DNA of 64,000 bases. Source: Polytrichum commune. Taxonomy: Eukaryota > Streptophyta > Polytrichopsida > Polytrichales > Polytrichaceae. The notes under the pieces were generated by a model. That model worked only from the letters and a program-made list of their open reading frames with translations, searched no databases and was not told the origin of the DNA. The translations under genes and the position numbers were made by a program. Below are positions 9,228 through 20,150 of the stretch, piece after piece (position 1 is the stretch's first letter; each line of letters opens with the position of its first letter). The DNA lies in contig OX485808.1 in assembly GCA_950295325.1 (NCBI GenBank), positions 32,384,527 through 32,448,526 on the forward strand, read 5' to 3'.

Positions 9228-9900
9228 TACACCTTTTTTTAATAGACAAAATGCTTCACTTTCAAGTCCACAACAAAATGTTGTTGTCACGTTATCATGT
9301 TTTGTTGCATCTCTTCCAGTTCAATCCGTGTCGAATCTTGGTTGCATCTTTTGCTTGTTTCTAAGGGGGCGGTGGGGAGTGTGTAGTGTGCTATATTTGT
9401 GTATCATAGGTAGATATGGAATATCAAGCTCTCTAAGAAGGGGGGGGGGGGGGGATGACAGAAAAAGGAAAAATGAAGCTTAAAATCTACAATATTAGTG
9501 AAATGATTGGATGAGTCTTATCACCATGCATGCAAGGCATATTGTTGGGAATATTAGCACTTTTTTGTTTGTATAAACAAAAGCTTCATTTTCAACCTTA
9601 CAAGAAAAAATGCAATTGTGAAAGTTGTTAGGTTTTGTTGCATCTTTCTTCCATTACATCTGTGCCGGTTGCATCTTTCCTTGTTTTTAATTTGGGGGGG
9701 GGGGGAGTGTATGGTGTCCTATGCTTTGCAAAATTTAACTATCATTATTCCCATTATCCATGGTTTGATAAGGGAAACCAAGTCTCTTAAGAACAAAAAA
9801 CGGTTCAATAGACAAAGCTCAAAATTTGTAATGATTGTGAAATGACTGGATGAGATTGATCTCCACATATACAATGCATATTACTTCAATTATCAAAAAT

Positions 9901-11399
9901 ATTATTAGTTGGACAAGTAGCAAAGTCGGTTTAAGGGCTTAAGATTACTGAAAGTATTGTAATAGGAAGGTAGTGTGATTTTGTTGAGCAATATGAGACC
10001 CTCATAACGAAGACCAAGGTTATAGTGCCAGTAATATGAGGTACTTCCCGATATTGGTAATTCGATTACTACTGGGAACGGCAAACAAAGATTAGCCATC
10101 TTAGTATCCCCCAAATCCCTATAGGTATTTGGTTAGTTAAACACAATATTATGCTACAGATCATCGTAAAGGAGGTGACGTCCTCTACTGGTTGAGAAAA
10201 TTTATCAAGGAAGAGTGACATGAAAAAAATATGATTGTCACCAAGGGGAAGGACATGATAGTACTAGGAATGAAGATAACCCGGTGGGAAGTCTCAAATG
10301 GTAGTTGATGCGGTAGAGGTAGCATCACCCGGTAATGCGACAGAACCGATAGTACAATACAATAGCATGAAGGAAGAAATTTAGGGTCTAGTAAAGAATG
10401 TTTGGTTCTACCAAGAGTAGGATAAAACATTTCTTAACATCTCCAAATTCTAGAGTTTCGCCATATATAATTTGCTACATAGAATCTCAACCACGGGTTA
10501 TAAGTCAATAGGGGGTGCTTTATAAAAACCAAACAAAGACACTAGCCAAAAATGGTCTACAATTGTGTTCTTAATTGAAGTTTTTGCTTATGTGACACAC
10601 TAGGCTCTATTAGCTGCATAAGTCAATGTCCTACGTGGGAAAATAGTCTACATTAGCATCTTAGAGATATATTCTAGGCAATTAGGCATGTGATTCAAAT
10701 TTCACAAATGTGAATGTGGGCAACTTTTCAAATATCATTATGACATAACAACCCACATGTGCAACAAGAACATGCACAACTTCACAGTTTAATCCCTAAA
10801 TCTCTTACTCAAACATGCAAATTATCAACTCTTAGAATTTGAATGTCCAATTTCATTCAACTATGCGAAGGGAACCTCATACTGATCATATTTCATGGGT
10901 ATGAGAGTGCTTTCTTTCCATGAGAATCTAACACTCAAAAGCACCTGGCATTATTGGAGAGCACAAACTCAAACCAACCTCAAATAGTGGCCTACCTTTT
11001 GGATCAATGCCTCTCAAGATTAAGCAGATGTAGCCATGCCATGGCCAAGGAAATAACATTCAAATGATGCCCATGCACAAAAATAATGCTCCTAGTGTAT
11101 AGAATTTGCCTGCATGGTGAGTTCGACTTTATTTATTATTGGCCATTGTTATATGATGTGGTGGAAGATGCTGACATGAGGAGGGCACTACAATATTCAC
11201 AAATGTTATGTTAGGAGCTAGATTCAAGGGTACAACAATCAGAAAAGAAGAAGTATGCAATACAGACTTGGACGAAAGTGTTACAATCAAGTTGTTGATA
11301 ATAAGCTTTAAGGAGACTTAAGATCTAAGGGCAAATGTTGCTATATTTATTAACCTTAGAGCCTGGGGAAATCACAAGCTTTATAACAAATTCAATGAC
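9901..11399. other. No gene seen
   Basis: AT-rich DNA with short frames only. I see no repeat boundary that I can define and no coding signature. Confidence 0.55.
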
Positions 11400-11640
11400 T
11401 TCTAGACAATTGAGGCAAGTTCTCATCCAATCAAAGACATTCATTGAACCTCCCATAAATACTTTGTTCCTCCAAATATAACAAGCCCTACTTTAATAAT
11501 AAAATTTAAGTACTACCTATAATTTTCACCTACCCCATTTTAGACATAATATTGTATGGGTCATTTCATCCAAGCTATAATAATTCCAAAAATTGTATAA
11601 ATTTTAATTCTCTTAAATTAAAAGCACCCTATATTGAATC
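11400..11640 (+). repeat. Dispersed repeat L, copy 1
   Basis: Inverted relative of 31131-31415. Shared blocks (in this orientation) are TCTCATCCAATC, AAAGACATTCATTGAACCT, TTTCACCTACCC, TCATTTCATCCAAGCTA and AATTGTATAAATTT. A third partial relative may lie at 34745-34830. No ends or coding content recognised. Confidence 0.65.
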
Positions 11641-11869
11641 TCATGTGGTTTAATAAACTTTTGACAGTGGCCTCCCCATCCTAAGTACATGTAAGGTCTC
11701 ATATTCTTTTATCTAAGGCTTGCCAAACTCAAGCTTGAACTAAGTCGGCAATGACACAATTAATGTCATAATTCATTAGAGTTTTGCGTAAAAGCACCTC
11801 AATGAAATGAAATGAGATTGATTTTAAAGTCCAGTTTCTAATAGAAAATGTGCAATCTTGTGCAGCGAA

Positions 11870-12672
11870 GTCTGGAGACTGATCGACAGACATCCCTGCG
11901 AACAACTTAGTTTCCTAAAAAATTCTGTGAAAATAAGGCAAGGAGATTCAGAAAACATATTTTTCGTCAGATTCCCGAATTTCCTCCACAAAGATGCACG
12001 TTGAAAGAGAATTTGTGATGCAGCAACAGAAACTAGAGCAAAAACTTCCATGTCCTATTGTGAGATGGCTGCAAGCTCCGAAGATATTATTTATTAGTTG
12101 ATGCGTTATCCGAAAGCATGCATTTTGTAAAGGAATCTTGGATAACGGAGCTTGAGGTGATGGGTTATTACTATTGCGAAAAACTTCAGCATCTTGCTCG
12201 AAGTTGTGTGGAATGTGGCAGGGGACAAACCAGAAAACATCTTCCAAGAAAGACGGATCACATACTTTATGTGAAAACCTCTAGTTTCCTCGACAAAATG
12301 CGTGTGGCGAATTGTGCATGTACACTTGAACCGCGAGAACTTGTGATGCAGCAACAGAAAGTAGAGCGATTAAGTTCATGTCCGAATGTGAGATGGCAAG
12401 CTTCGAAGAGATTAATCCATATCCGAAAGCAATTTGCAATTTTTGTAAAAGCAGAGTCGCATTGACACACAATGCAAAGATTTTCAGATTCTTGCTAATA
12501 TTTTCTCTGGATGAGGCCGGCAGTTCCAGTGCCAGTATATACAAATACCTGAACAGCGCATCCAAATGCTAGGTCAAATCTTGTGTCAAGAACCTCTATT
12601 TTCTTCTCTGATTTCTGTGTCAGACTCCGTATGTACACATGAACGACGAGTTCTAATGCAGTAATCGATTAG
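11870..12672 (-). repeat. Three-unit tandem repeat overlapping the 3' end of the kinase gene
   Basis: The word TGATGCAGCAACAGAAA occurs at 12017 and 12344, and a diverged form (TAATGCAGTAATCGATTA) at 12654, giving spacings of 327 and 310 bp. Neighbouring blocks recur in the same order: GTGAGATGGC, GCTCCGAAG/GCTTCGAAG, ATCCGAAAGCA, TTTGTAAAAG/TTTTGTAAAGG and GTGCATGTACACTTGAA/GTATGTACACATGAA. The kinase stop codon (TAA, 12669-12671 on the minus strand) lies inside the third unit, so the last codons and the 3' flank of the gene belong to the unit. The many short frames on both strands here reflect the repeat and are not independent genes. Confidence 0.75.
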
Positions 12673-14234
12673 TCATTGTGATGAGCCCATTTGTAATGTC
12701 GGAGATTGCTCACCGGAATTGCACTGGGAGGAACATCCTGTCTGCAAGAAGTTTGTGCGTGTTTCCTAACTGTTTCTTTCGACTTGTGCCGCACATGATG
12801 ATGATTCTTTCTAGCATCGGTACTTTGCCGCAGCTCCTCGTCACAAACTCTGGATCCCTTCAACGGCCCTTTTGGCGCCTTTCTCCTTGCAGGCTCATCG
12901 ATTGCTGACGTGACGCTGGTCTTTGAAGAGAGCTTGCTGTATCGGAGGATGTTGATCCTAAATTTCCTGGCGAAGAACTTGTTGAGCCCGTAGACGAAGG
13001 CTCTCTTTTTCTTCAAGCATATGAGGCCGGTCCAGACAGGAAGACGGATGAATCTGCCGGTGGTATTGCGAAAGGTGTGCTGATTGCTATCATCGGTGCT
13101 TGCGATCAAACTTTTCTGGCCGCTTGTTTCCGGTAGCTTAGGGTTGGGAGTTAAAGTAATACCTCCGGCCATGCCTGTCCACATGGGGAGCGGTATAAGT
13201 TTGCAAACTCTGCTGAGACCTTGCACGACTTCTTCCATAGACGGTCGCCGCGACCCGACCGACCTCACGCACCGAGAGGCGATTGTCGCCATGTATGTCA
13301 ATGCCTCGGTGGCCTGGGGAATTTGGAGTCGAGGATCGCAGATAGCCATCACATTACCTTGCTTAATAAGCGGAAGCGCCCAGTCGCGGAGTCGAAAAGG
13401 TGCCGTGCATTCTGCACCGCCATCTTTAGATAGTACAGAGTTTCTCCCACTCATGATCTCCAGCATTAGCATTCCGAAATTGAACACATCGGTCTTAGTG
13501 CTGTAATGCGCAGAAGAGACATTGGATATAACAGCTCCAACATCATTCTCCTCGAGGCTCACGGAGAATCTGGCCGCAATCTCCTCAGACTCAATCTCAG
13601 GAATGGACAACAAGTTGCTCCGCCTTGGAGGCTCCGGAATATCTTGCTGCAAGACGCACCTTGCGAGTCCGAAATCACCGAGCCTTGCGTTCCAGTATTT
13701 GTCGATGAAGACGTTGGAGCTTTTGATGTTGCGATGCACGATGGGAGGGGAGGAAGCGTGAAGTGCTCGAATTGCTTTCGCAGCGTGAAGTGCAATGCGC
13801 ACTCTCATCGGCCAGCTTAAAGACTGGTCCGCACCTTGAATTAGGTCATGCAGCGTCCCGTTCGACATGTGCTCCAGGACCAGCAACTTCACCCTCCCTG
13901 CATCTTGACTGTACCCGAGCAGGTTCACGAGACGCCGGCTGAAGAGCTTGGAAAGAATCTGCATCTCGTTTTCGAGTACGTCCTCATCGTGGCCGATGCG
14001 TGGCCCTGGAGTGGGTCTCTTCACCGTCACCACCCTGCCGTCCGCCAGAGTTCCCATGTAGATCTCGCCATGGCTAACCTTGGCTATGAAATTCTCCTTG
14101 GCAAAGCCTCGGGTCGCGGCTTCTAGCTCCTTCGTCTTGAAGTTCTGCAGGTCGCAGCCTTTGCTGGCGGGTGGCCTTTCTTCTATTGACTTCCTGACCG
14201 CGATGGATGAGTTGGCTCTACATAACAGGCCCAT
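12669..14234 (-). CDS. At3g51990-like receptor-like cytoplasmic kinase, probable pseudokinase
   Basis: 521 residues, single exon. The start MGLLC, the FKTKELEAATRGF segment and the LRDWALPLIKQG and ASRCVRSVGSRRPSMEEVV blocks match the plant At3g51990-like soluble kinase family, whose members are about 360 residues. Present: Lys72 (VTVKR), Glu90, Lys171/Asn174, Asp187-Phe-Gly, Asp249 and Arg330. Altered: the P-loop is IAKVSHGEIYMG (50-61), keeping only the third glycine; the catalytic loop is HRN at 167-169 (codon AAC, 13728-13730) instead of HRD; and the GT-GY/PE stretch is replaced by GAVISNVSSAHY (233-244). Phosphotransfer is therefore unlikely and a scaffold or allosteric role is inferred. 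A basic tail of about 170 residues follows, with LPMWTG (349) and LPVWTG (398). No signal peptide or membrane helix, so it is expected to be cytoplasmic. The 3' end lies in a tandem repeat. Confidence 0.9.
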   Translation of the reverse strand: MGLLCRANSSIAVRKSIEERPPASKGCDLQNFKTKELEAATRGFAKENFIAKVSHGEIYMGTLADGRVVTVKRPTPGPRIGHDEDVLENEMQILSKLFSRRLVNLLGYSQDAGRVKLLVLEHMSNGTLHDLIQGADQSLSWPMRVRIALHAAKAIRALHASSPPIVHRNIKSSNVFIDKYWNARLGDFGLARCVLQQDIPEPPRRSNLLSIPEIESEEIAARFSVSLEENDVGAVISNVSSAHYSTKTDVFNFGMLMLEIMSGRNSVLSKDGGAECTAPFRLRDWALPLIKQGNVMAICDPRLQIPQATEALTYMATIASRCVRSVGSRRPSMEEVVQGLSRVCKLIPLPMWTGMAGGITLTPNPKLPETSGQKSLIASTDDSNQHTFRNTTGRFIRLPVWTGLICLKKKRAFVYGLNKFFARKFRINILRYSKLSSKTSVTSAIDEPARRKAPKGPLKGSRVCDEELRQSTDARKNHHHVRHKSKETVRKHAQTSCRQDVPPSAIPVSNLRHYKWAHHND

Positions 14235-16400
14235 ACCGATATTCGAGGTACGCAGAGGCCAGAACCTCTATGAATGCGAATACAAGGGGAAGTAGTTTTC
14301 GTGCATCTGTAATTCAGACAGCGCAACAAATCTAAGCGCGATTGTTTCTACCAATGATTCTCTTTACACCTGACGGCAATGAATTTCCACTCTACATCTC
14401 AAATCTAGCTCATTCGAAGGGTAGAAACTACAGCAGCATCCAGTACGACCCCTCTCACGTCCATTCATCAACACTGTCACAAAATTCGACATTTGAGCGT
14501 GAAAACAAGGAAGAAATATAATTCATACATTGATGCAGCAACACGAGGACCTACTTGAACAGTCTTGTGAGTTTTGGCCGGAAAGTCGGAGCACATCTGT
14601 GCAGCTCAGGATTTCGTCGGCATGGCTCTGTCGATTGATTGTATGGTTTAGTTCAGAAGGCTTCAAGGAATTTTATAACAGTCTCCCCTCGCGGTTTCCT
14701 TTCGGAGTCGAGTGTTCGCCAGCCTGCCATACCATCGAAAAAAATCTATAAAAAACGATACCGATTTTAGCACATTCTCATGGACACCGTAGAGACAGTT
14801 CTCATAAAACAATAGGAGAATTCTTGAAGATCCTTGAGTGAAGCAGTGTACATCCACTGTGTGTGCAGTGCGTAAAGCAGTAACTGCAGTCGAGGCAATT
14901 ATGCCAACCACGGATCCTTTAGTAGAATGCTCCTAAAATGTGCGGTGCAACAATCGGTTCCTAGTTTATGCCGTGTGAAACCAGGAGAGAGAGAACTACC
15001 AAAAAGCATCAGCTCGAAACAGGTTTAGATGTACTAAGACGTACCAACTGATGAAAGCTCGATGAACTGTAGGTGGAGTGCCAGCGGCGTGCAAAACCCG
15101 TCCTTCTCAAAAAGTAACTTACAGCGACCTCAGTGTCCTACTGATCGAGAACCCTTGTGATGCATGCGACCGACCGAGAGAGGTACGTAGTACTCCAAGC
15201 AATCTCACGAGGCCGGAAAGTGTAAGAGCCGTTGATAATCAATCCTCCCCCAACGTTTACCCGAATTGTACAGCGCCGCACAAGCAAAAATGAAACACAC
15301 AGCTTATAGCCCGGCGCATCATGCAGTGCCGGCCGGCCAAGGAAAAAGTGAAATTGCAGGTAGACACTTCTACAGCCAGTTAAGGAATGCCACAATTACT
15401 CACAGAATCCCTTACGAAAGGTTATCTTACAACTCGTTATACGCGAGGTGGAGGCAAAGGACAAGATGTAAAAATGTGGTCGCACACATGCTTGATGATC
15501 ATCAGCCTGGCGTTGCGGTACTTTTAGCTAATGCACTTCCTGGAAATATCGGCATTCCAGGCCGATTTCCGGTACAATCATCAAATCGTAGGATGACAAC
15601 CCTAATCTTCGGTAGCCAGAGTGCTGATGCCTGCAGTGACATGAGACACATCACACGTTCCCAAGATCACTCTACTTTTACAATTGAGTCCTAAATTGGC
15701 TCTTCCTCACAACTGTCGATCTAGTCATGGCCGAAATTGACAATCAACTTCAGTTCCTATAATGGTGATGGTATTCCTGTTCGAAGAAGTTCTATAATTC
15801 CTATTCCCATTGAACATGCGAAGAGGCTGATCTTGTCCCGGTATAAACAAACTGAATCCTGTCGCGGTGACCGGAGTAGGTGAAGAATCCCTCAAGCTGG
15901 ACTACTTGGAGGTGGTGCAGCGACGTCGATCGTTTCCACTTCGAAGAATCTCACGAGGATAATTCAAGCTCCTCCCGATCGAATCTTCGGTACCTGCACG
16001 AGCAGGATTCGATTCGGCGGGTATGATTACATAGTGCAGGCCGAAAAGCGAAGAAGCTTGAGAAGAACTTGATGCAGGACACGCACTCACCAGACACTTA
16101 ACTGCCCCACCAACTATGAATTCACGGTTTCGTCATCTCATCTGTACTCATTGCGCCGAATGAATCGATCGATCCATCACCAAAACATCACGGGTAAAAC
16201 TCGAGATCCCAATGAGGCGGTGTTGACGGTAAAATAAAAATCAAAGTCCTGCTGCACACATCATGATCATGGCAGAAAAAAGGATGAAGAAAATCATGGC
16301 TCAGTCATATTTCCACATGGACACTTCGATCGAAATGATCCTCATCAGGCCGCTTGCCGAAGATCATCAGCAGCCGCGGCGAGACACCTATAAAAATTAG
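14235..16400. other. Upstream flank of the kinase gene, GC-richer, no gene assigned
   Basis: Base composition stays gene-like for about 2 kb upstream of the kinase start, then drops at about 16.4 kb. This could hold its promoter and 5' untranslated exons. The longest frame (15266-15694, +, 142 residues) has no recognisable domain. Several GATCGATC-type words occur near 16160. I cannot place a TATA box or splice sites with confidence. Confidence 0.4.
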
Positions 16401-16419
16401 GGTTTTCTATCTTTCTTTC

Positions 16420-17160
16420 TTTCTAGTGTTAGACTTGTATGTTAGATGTAGGTGAATGCATGGTATCAATACACATATCAACAATATATGGTATCCAAAG
16501 AGTCTTACCATATCATATCAAAATTGTAATGCTTGTTAAATATTGATTCTTGGTACGTATCACAAAGAGAGAATTGATTTTTTGTATACCCAAGTTATTT
16601 TGGGTACCTTGGCAATAACATCCTAATGCCATATTGATGCTTGTGGGATCTTACCTTTAAGAACACTACATGGGAGGAGAAGAAAATGCAAGGCACCATT
16701 TGGCAAAGCCTATTGGACTATGCTCGTATTGCTTGGGACACTATGCTTAAGGAGTTTAAGAAGGCAACTACTTATGACAATGTGCTTGTCACATTCAACA
16801 TGGTGTGGGAAGGTAATGATCCCATCTATCATAGATTGAATGACAAAATTGTGTGGCATATTAGAGTGCCTAATGTTGGCTTAGTTCTTCATGTTTAGGC
16901 TCTTCACACATCTTGGGGTTATGTGGTTCCACTGTGATGAGCACCCAAGAGAGTTCCCCCGCTTGTTTGTTCAAGTTCCGGTGGCCTTGCGTGGTTTTTG
17001 GACAATGGAATCAAGTTTGCATAGTCTTTCATTTGTCTTAAAAGAAGAAGATAGATAGATAGATAGATAGATTAGGATGCTTGTGTAATTTAACCTAGGT
17101 ATGAAGGCTCTTGCAAGGTATATACACCTAAATGGTATCAAAGATAGAAACATCTTCTAA
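16420..17160 (+). repeat. GGTATCA-rich dispersed repeat with an internal coding relic
   Basis: The start GTGAATGCATGGTATCAATA and the later ACCCAAGTTATT, CTCTTGCAAGGTAT and AATGGTATCAAA blocks recur at 36690-36960. The word ATGCATGGTATCGATACAC also appears, inverted, in the 17883-18600 repeats. The segment carries the relic at 16641-16898 and an ATAG microsatellite at about 17049-17070. Confidence 0.5.
16641..16898 (+). pseudogene. Tryptophan-rich repeat-derived coding relic, copy 2
   Basis: An 85-residue open frame with MWDLTFKNTTW, TIWQSLLDYARIAW, TFNMVWEGND, HRLNDKIVWHI and RVPNVGLVLHV. It aligns with the interrupted frame at 4939-5178 and is the better preserved copy. The regular Trp spacing and dispersal suggest a domain from a mobile element or an amplified host gene, but I do not recognise it. 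Its neighbours are repeats and there is no gene context. Confidence 0.4.
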
Positions 17161-17729
17161 TTTTTGTACTCTCTATGTATCCAAACAATGCAAAAAACTC
17201 ATTATGTAAATTTGAGTGGCATGCTATTCTGAAAAAGATGATACAAATCCACCATTGCTTTTTCCTTCTATTTTTGATAAGAGACAAATGAAACACTTTA
17301 ATTCATTGTCAAAAAACGTACAAGACCGGTCAGTATGACCTAAAGTAGAGAGAGTGGCATCACTATGGGGTGCATGTGTTGGAACTCCACAAACCTAAGA
17401 AGGGTAACATAGCACTTAAGCATGCCCAACTAAATGATCACCTCGAAAGGTGACTTTACCTTCCAAGAAATCTTGGAGTTGGAGGGATGTAGAGGATATT
17501 TAGACCACCCAATGTGCATCGAAATTGTGGGAAATTGTCCATGATTTCTTTCTAGTTGTAGGTCTTCTCCGCAAGTTTGATGGTGTAAGGTACCTTACAT
17601 ACACATATAATAGCAAGATCTTCAAGAGAATCCTAGAATCGTATGTAAAGGTGTCATGATGTGGGCCTTACATGACCACTCTTCTTAAGTTCTTAATTGG
17701 ATGCCTATACTTAAGTGGTTTATGGTAAT

Positions 17730-17731
<2 letters not shown>

Positions 17732-17760
<29 letters not shown>
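17732..17760. repeat. (AT)n microsatellite
   Basis: About 14 uninterrupted AT units. Confidence 0.9.
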
Positions 17761-17882
17761 CTTCAAACATTACCCCCACCATAGTGATATTCTTGAGTTG
17801 TTCATACATCTAGGATATTCCCAAGATGAATTTTCAATACTTTACCTTTTCCAGATTGTTTTTATAATTAGTACTTTGAAAC

Positions 17883-18600
17883 ATTAAATGGAATCCTATC
17901 TTAAAGGGGCACCTTCTTTTCTAGTAGGGTTCCAATGAAACAGAGGTTACCAACCCCTCCACTCCTTTGGTATCATACCAATCTTCTTGTATCATACCAT
18001 ACCTGGGTAACATTACCCTAGTATCAATGTAGTATTAAAGATGGTATTGACTCAAATAATAACTTCCAGGAATATGCACCGATTCGATTTCCTCATCTAG
18101 TCATCTTGTGATACCCACCACATATCAACATTTGATTGGCATTACACTTTGGTGTTGGCGTCGGCCCTCGTACACGGTTCTTTGAACCCATCATACATGG
18201 TGTGTGTATCGATACCATGCATTCACGTATATGATATGGAGTCCGACCGATATTAAATGGAATCCTATCTTAAAGGGGCACCTCCTTTTCTAGCAGGGTT
18301 CCAATGGAACAGAGGTTACTATCCCCTCCCCTCCACCAGTCTTCTTGTATCATACCATACCTGGGTAACATTACCCTAGTATCAATGTAGTAATAAGATG
18401 GTATTCACCCAAATAATAACTTCCAGGAATATACACCGATTCGATTTCCTCATCTAGTCATCTTGTGATACCCACCACATATCAACATTTGATTGGCATT
18501 ACACTTTGGTGTTGACGTCGGTTCTTTGAACCCATCATACATGGTGTGTGTATCGATACCATGCATTCACGTATATGATACGGAGTCTGACCGATATTAT
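17883..18600. repeat. Direct tandem duplication, 369-bp and about 349-bp copies
   Basis: Copy one starts ATTAAATGGAATCCTATCTT at 17883 and copy two starts identically at 18252. Both run to GACCGATATTA. Identity is high and differences are mostly small deletions, for example 18 bp lost near GTCGGCCCTCGTACACGG in copy two. This is a recent duplication. Each copy contains GGTATCAT-rich sequence related to 16420 and 36690. Confidence 0.9.
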
Positions 18601-19929
18601 TCATTGAGGTATCAATCGGCTGCTAGGGTGGAGCCAATTGCTGAGCGGTTGATGTGAAGCTCACTCGACATGATGATGAGACTGGTGGGAATTAAAACCG
18701 AGTCCATGACTGATCGATCAAGTCTCCCGTGGGCCAATGATCGAGCGATCGAGCGAGCTTGCTACCCCCACCAATCTTGACAAGCTAGCAAACCGCATTG
18801 AGCATGAATCCTTTTTCCCTGCTCAGGTACTGCTCATGTGCATCATGCTGACTCTCTTTATAAAGACTGACTCCATTCAAGTGCAAAGCCTGACACGCGT
18901 TGTGAAAGTTTATAAGTCTCGACACACCCGACGACATCGATCCCATTCATTAACGCCGTCGCTGTTGTTGTTGTTGTTGTTGCTTGAGCGCTACGACTGG
19001 GTCCACGATCGAGTTTAATTACTAGAGCCGATCGATCATCTGGTGGCAGATCGTTGTGAGCCGGTAACTAATGATTTAAGTAACTCCTAGAAGGCTTCAA
19101 CATGAATTCTACACATGATGGAACTTTCTACATCGTAAATCTTCCAGACTTTGGACAGCTAACTAAGTGGGCAGCTATTTAGTTAGTTAAAAGCTCCGAT
19201 CAGCTAAAGCTATGCAAGAATTCGGTGTCTCAAAAGAATAGCTAGTTAAAATTAAGTGACAAATAAGGGCCCGGAAAATTTAGCTAGGTGATGCTAGTTG
19301 ACTAGCTCTCCAGGGTTTGAAATCTTTGATCATTGCCGATCAAGATTGGCCATGGCAAAACATTGTAGACCAAATGTGGACTTCACCTCCTTTTGTACAA
19401 ACACATTTTTGTTGCATGTACATTGTGTTGTTTTTTTTTGGATAATATATAAAAAATTAGTGTGTGGTAAAGTTTTTTGGTATATCGATCACATTCTTTT
19501 TATAAGATTCGTTGAGCCTCGTTGATTCAATATGAACATCTACTCAAAACAAAACAAAACAAAAATCATATCATCGTGATCATCATGAACATCTCTACGT
19601 AGTCTACTAATGGTCCTACTATAAAACCCAACGATTTGCAATTTTAAACAAGGCCTTGGGTTCCAATCTTGAATTCGATCAGACCCAAGATCAAACCTGG
19701 CAATCCTTCGCACTAGTGCAAGATTGTGACTCAATTTGTTTGTACAAAATACTTAACTAAGCAATGTAACTTAAACCCGGCTGTAAGTTCTTGCATGAGG
19801 ATGAACAAAGACAGTACCTACTGTATGTGGCAGAAAGAAGAAAAGAAAAAGAAAAAGTAGTTCTGTGAAGAAGCAAATTATTATGATCCTTCATGAGTAG
19901 AATAATATATCTTAATCTGTGCTTGTGGG
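18601..19929. other. No gene seen
   Basis: Contains GATCGAGCGATCGAGCGAGC near 18738 and a (TTG)n tract at about 18962-18983. Frames are short and unconvincing. Confidence 0.55.
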
Positions 19930-20150
19930 CTCCCCACACACACACACACACACATCAGTGCCCATAATCGGTTGAGATCCTAACTTAATGTTTCCAAGTC
20001 CAACTGGCTACATGTTATGATCTTTCAGTTGTTCTTTATTAATTTGAGGCATATTCCATAGATTCCCCTAAGATGATGGGTAATTTTCTTGAAGTCTTGA
20101 ACTTCAACTAGTTGTTTCTCAAACTCATGCCCTAATCACACCAAAGTTTC
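19930..20150 (-). repeat. R1 dispersed repeat, copy h
   Basis: Reverse orientation: TCCCCAC, an AC microsatellite, then CCCATAATCGGTTGAGATCC, CTGGCTACATGTTATGATC, GAGGCATATTCCATAGATTC and TTCAACTAGTTGTTTCTC. The AC repeat (about 19936-19953) sits inside the R1 terminus, where other copies read CCCAAAAATCTCC. Confidence 0.75.

Larger units (their letters stand above)
8545..9900 (+). repeat. Three diverged tandem copies of a roughly 330-bp unit, first interrupted
   Basis: Shared landmarks are GTTGCATCTTTCCTTGTTT, a G-rich tract plus AGTGTAT/AGTGTGT, ATGGTTTGATAAGG, AAATGATTGGATGAG and AAGCTTCATTTTCAA. Copies lie at about 8545-9296 (holding the element 8756-9227), 9297-9633 and 9634-9900. The G tract at the same place differs sharply: AGGGT in copy one, GGGGGCGGTGGGG in copy two and G12 in copy three. 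Copy two also contains a separate G15 at 9440-9454. Confidence 0.7.

Noticed and set aside
13084-13820. Open frames of 70-140 residues on the plus strand
   Set aside because: They lie opposite the well-supported kinase coding sequence and have no recognisable content; they are antisense shadows.
15266-15694. 142-residue frame upstream of the kinase gene
   Set aside because: No domain, no splice support and it runs opposite to the gene whose upstream region it occupies; composition alone is not enough.
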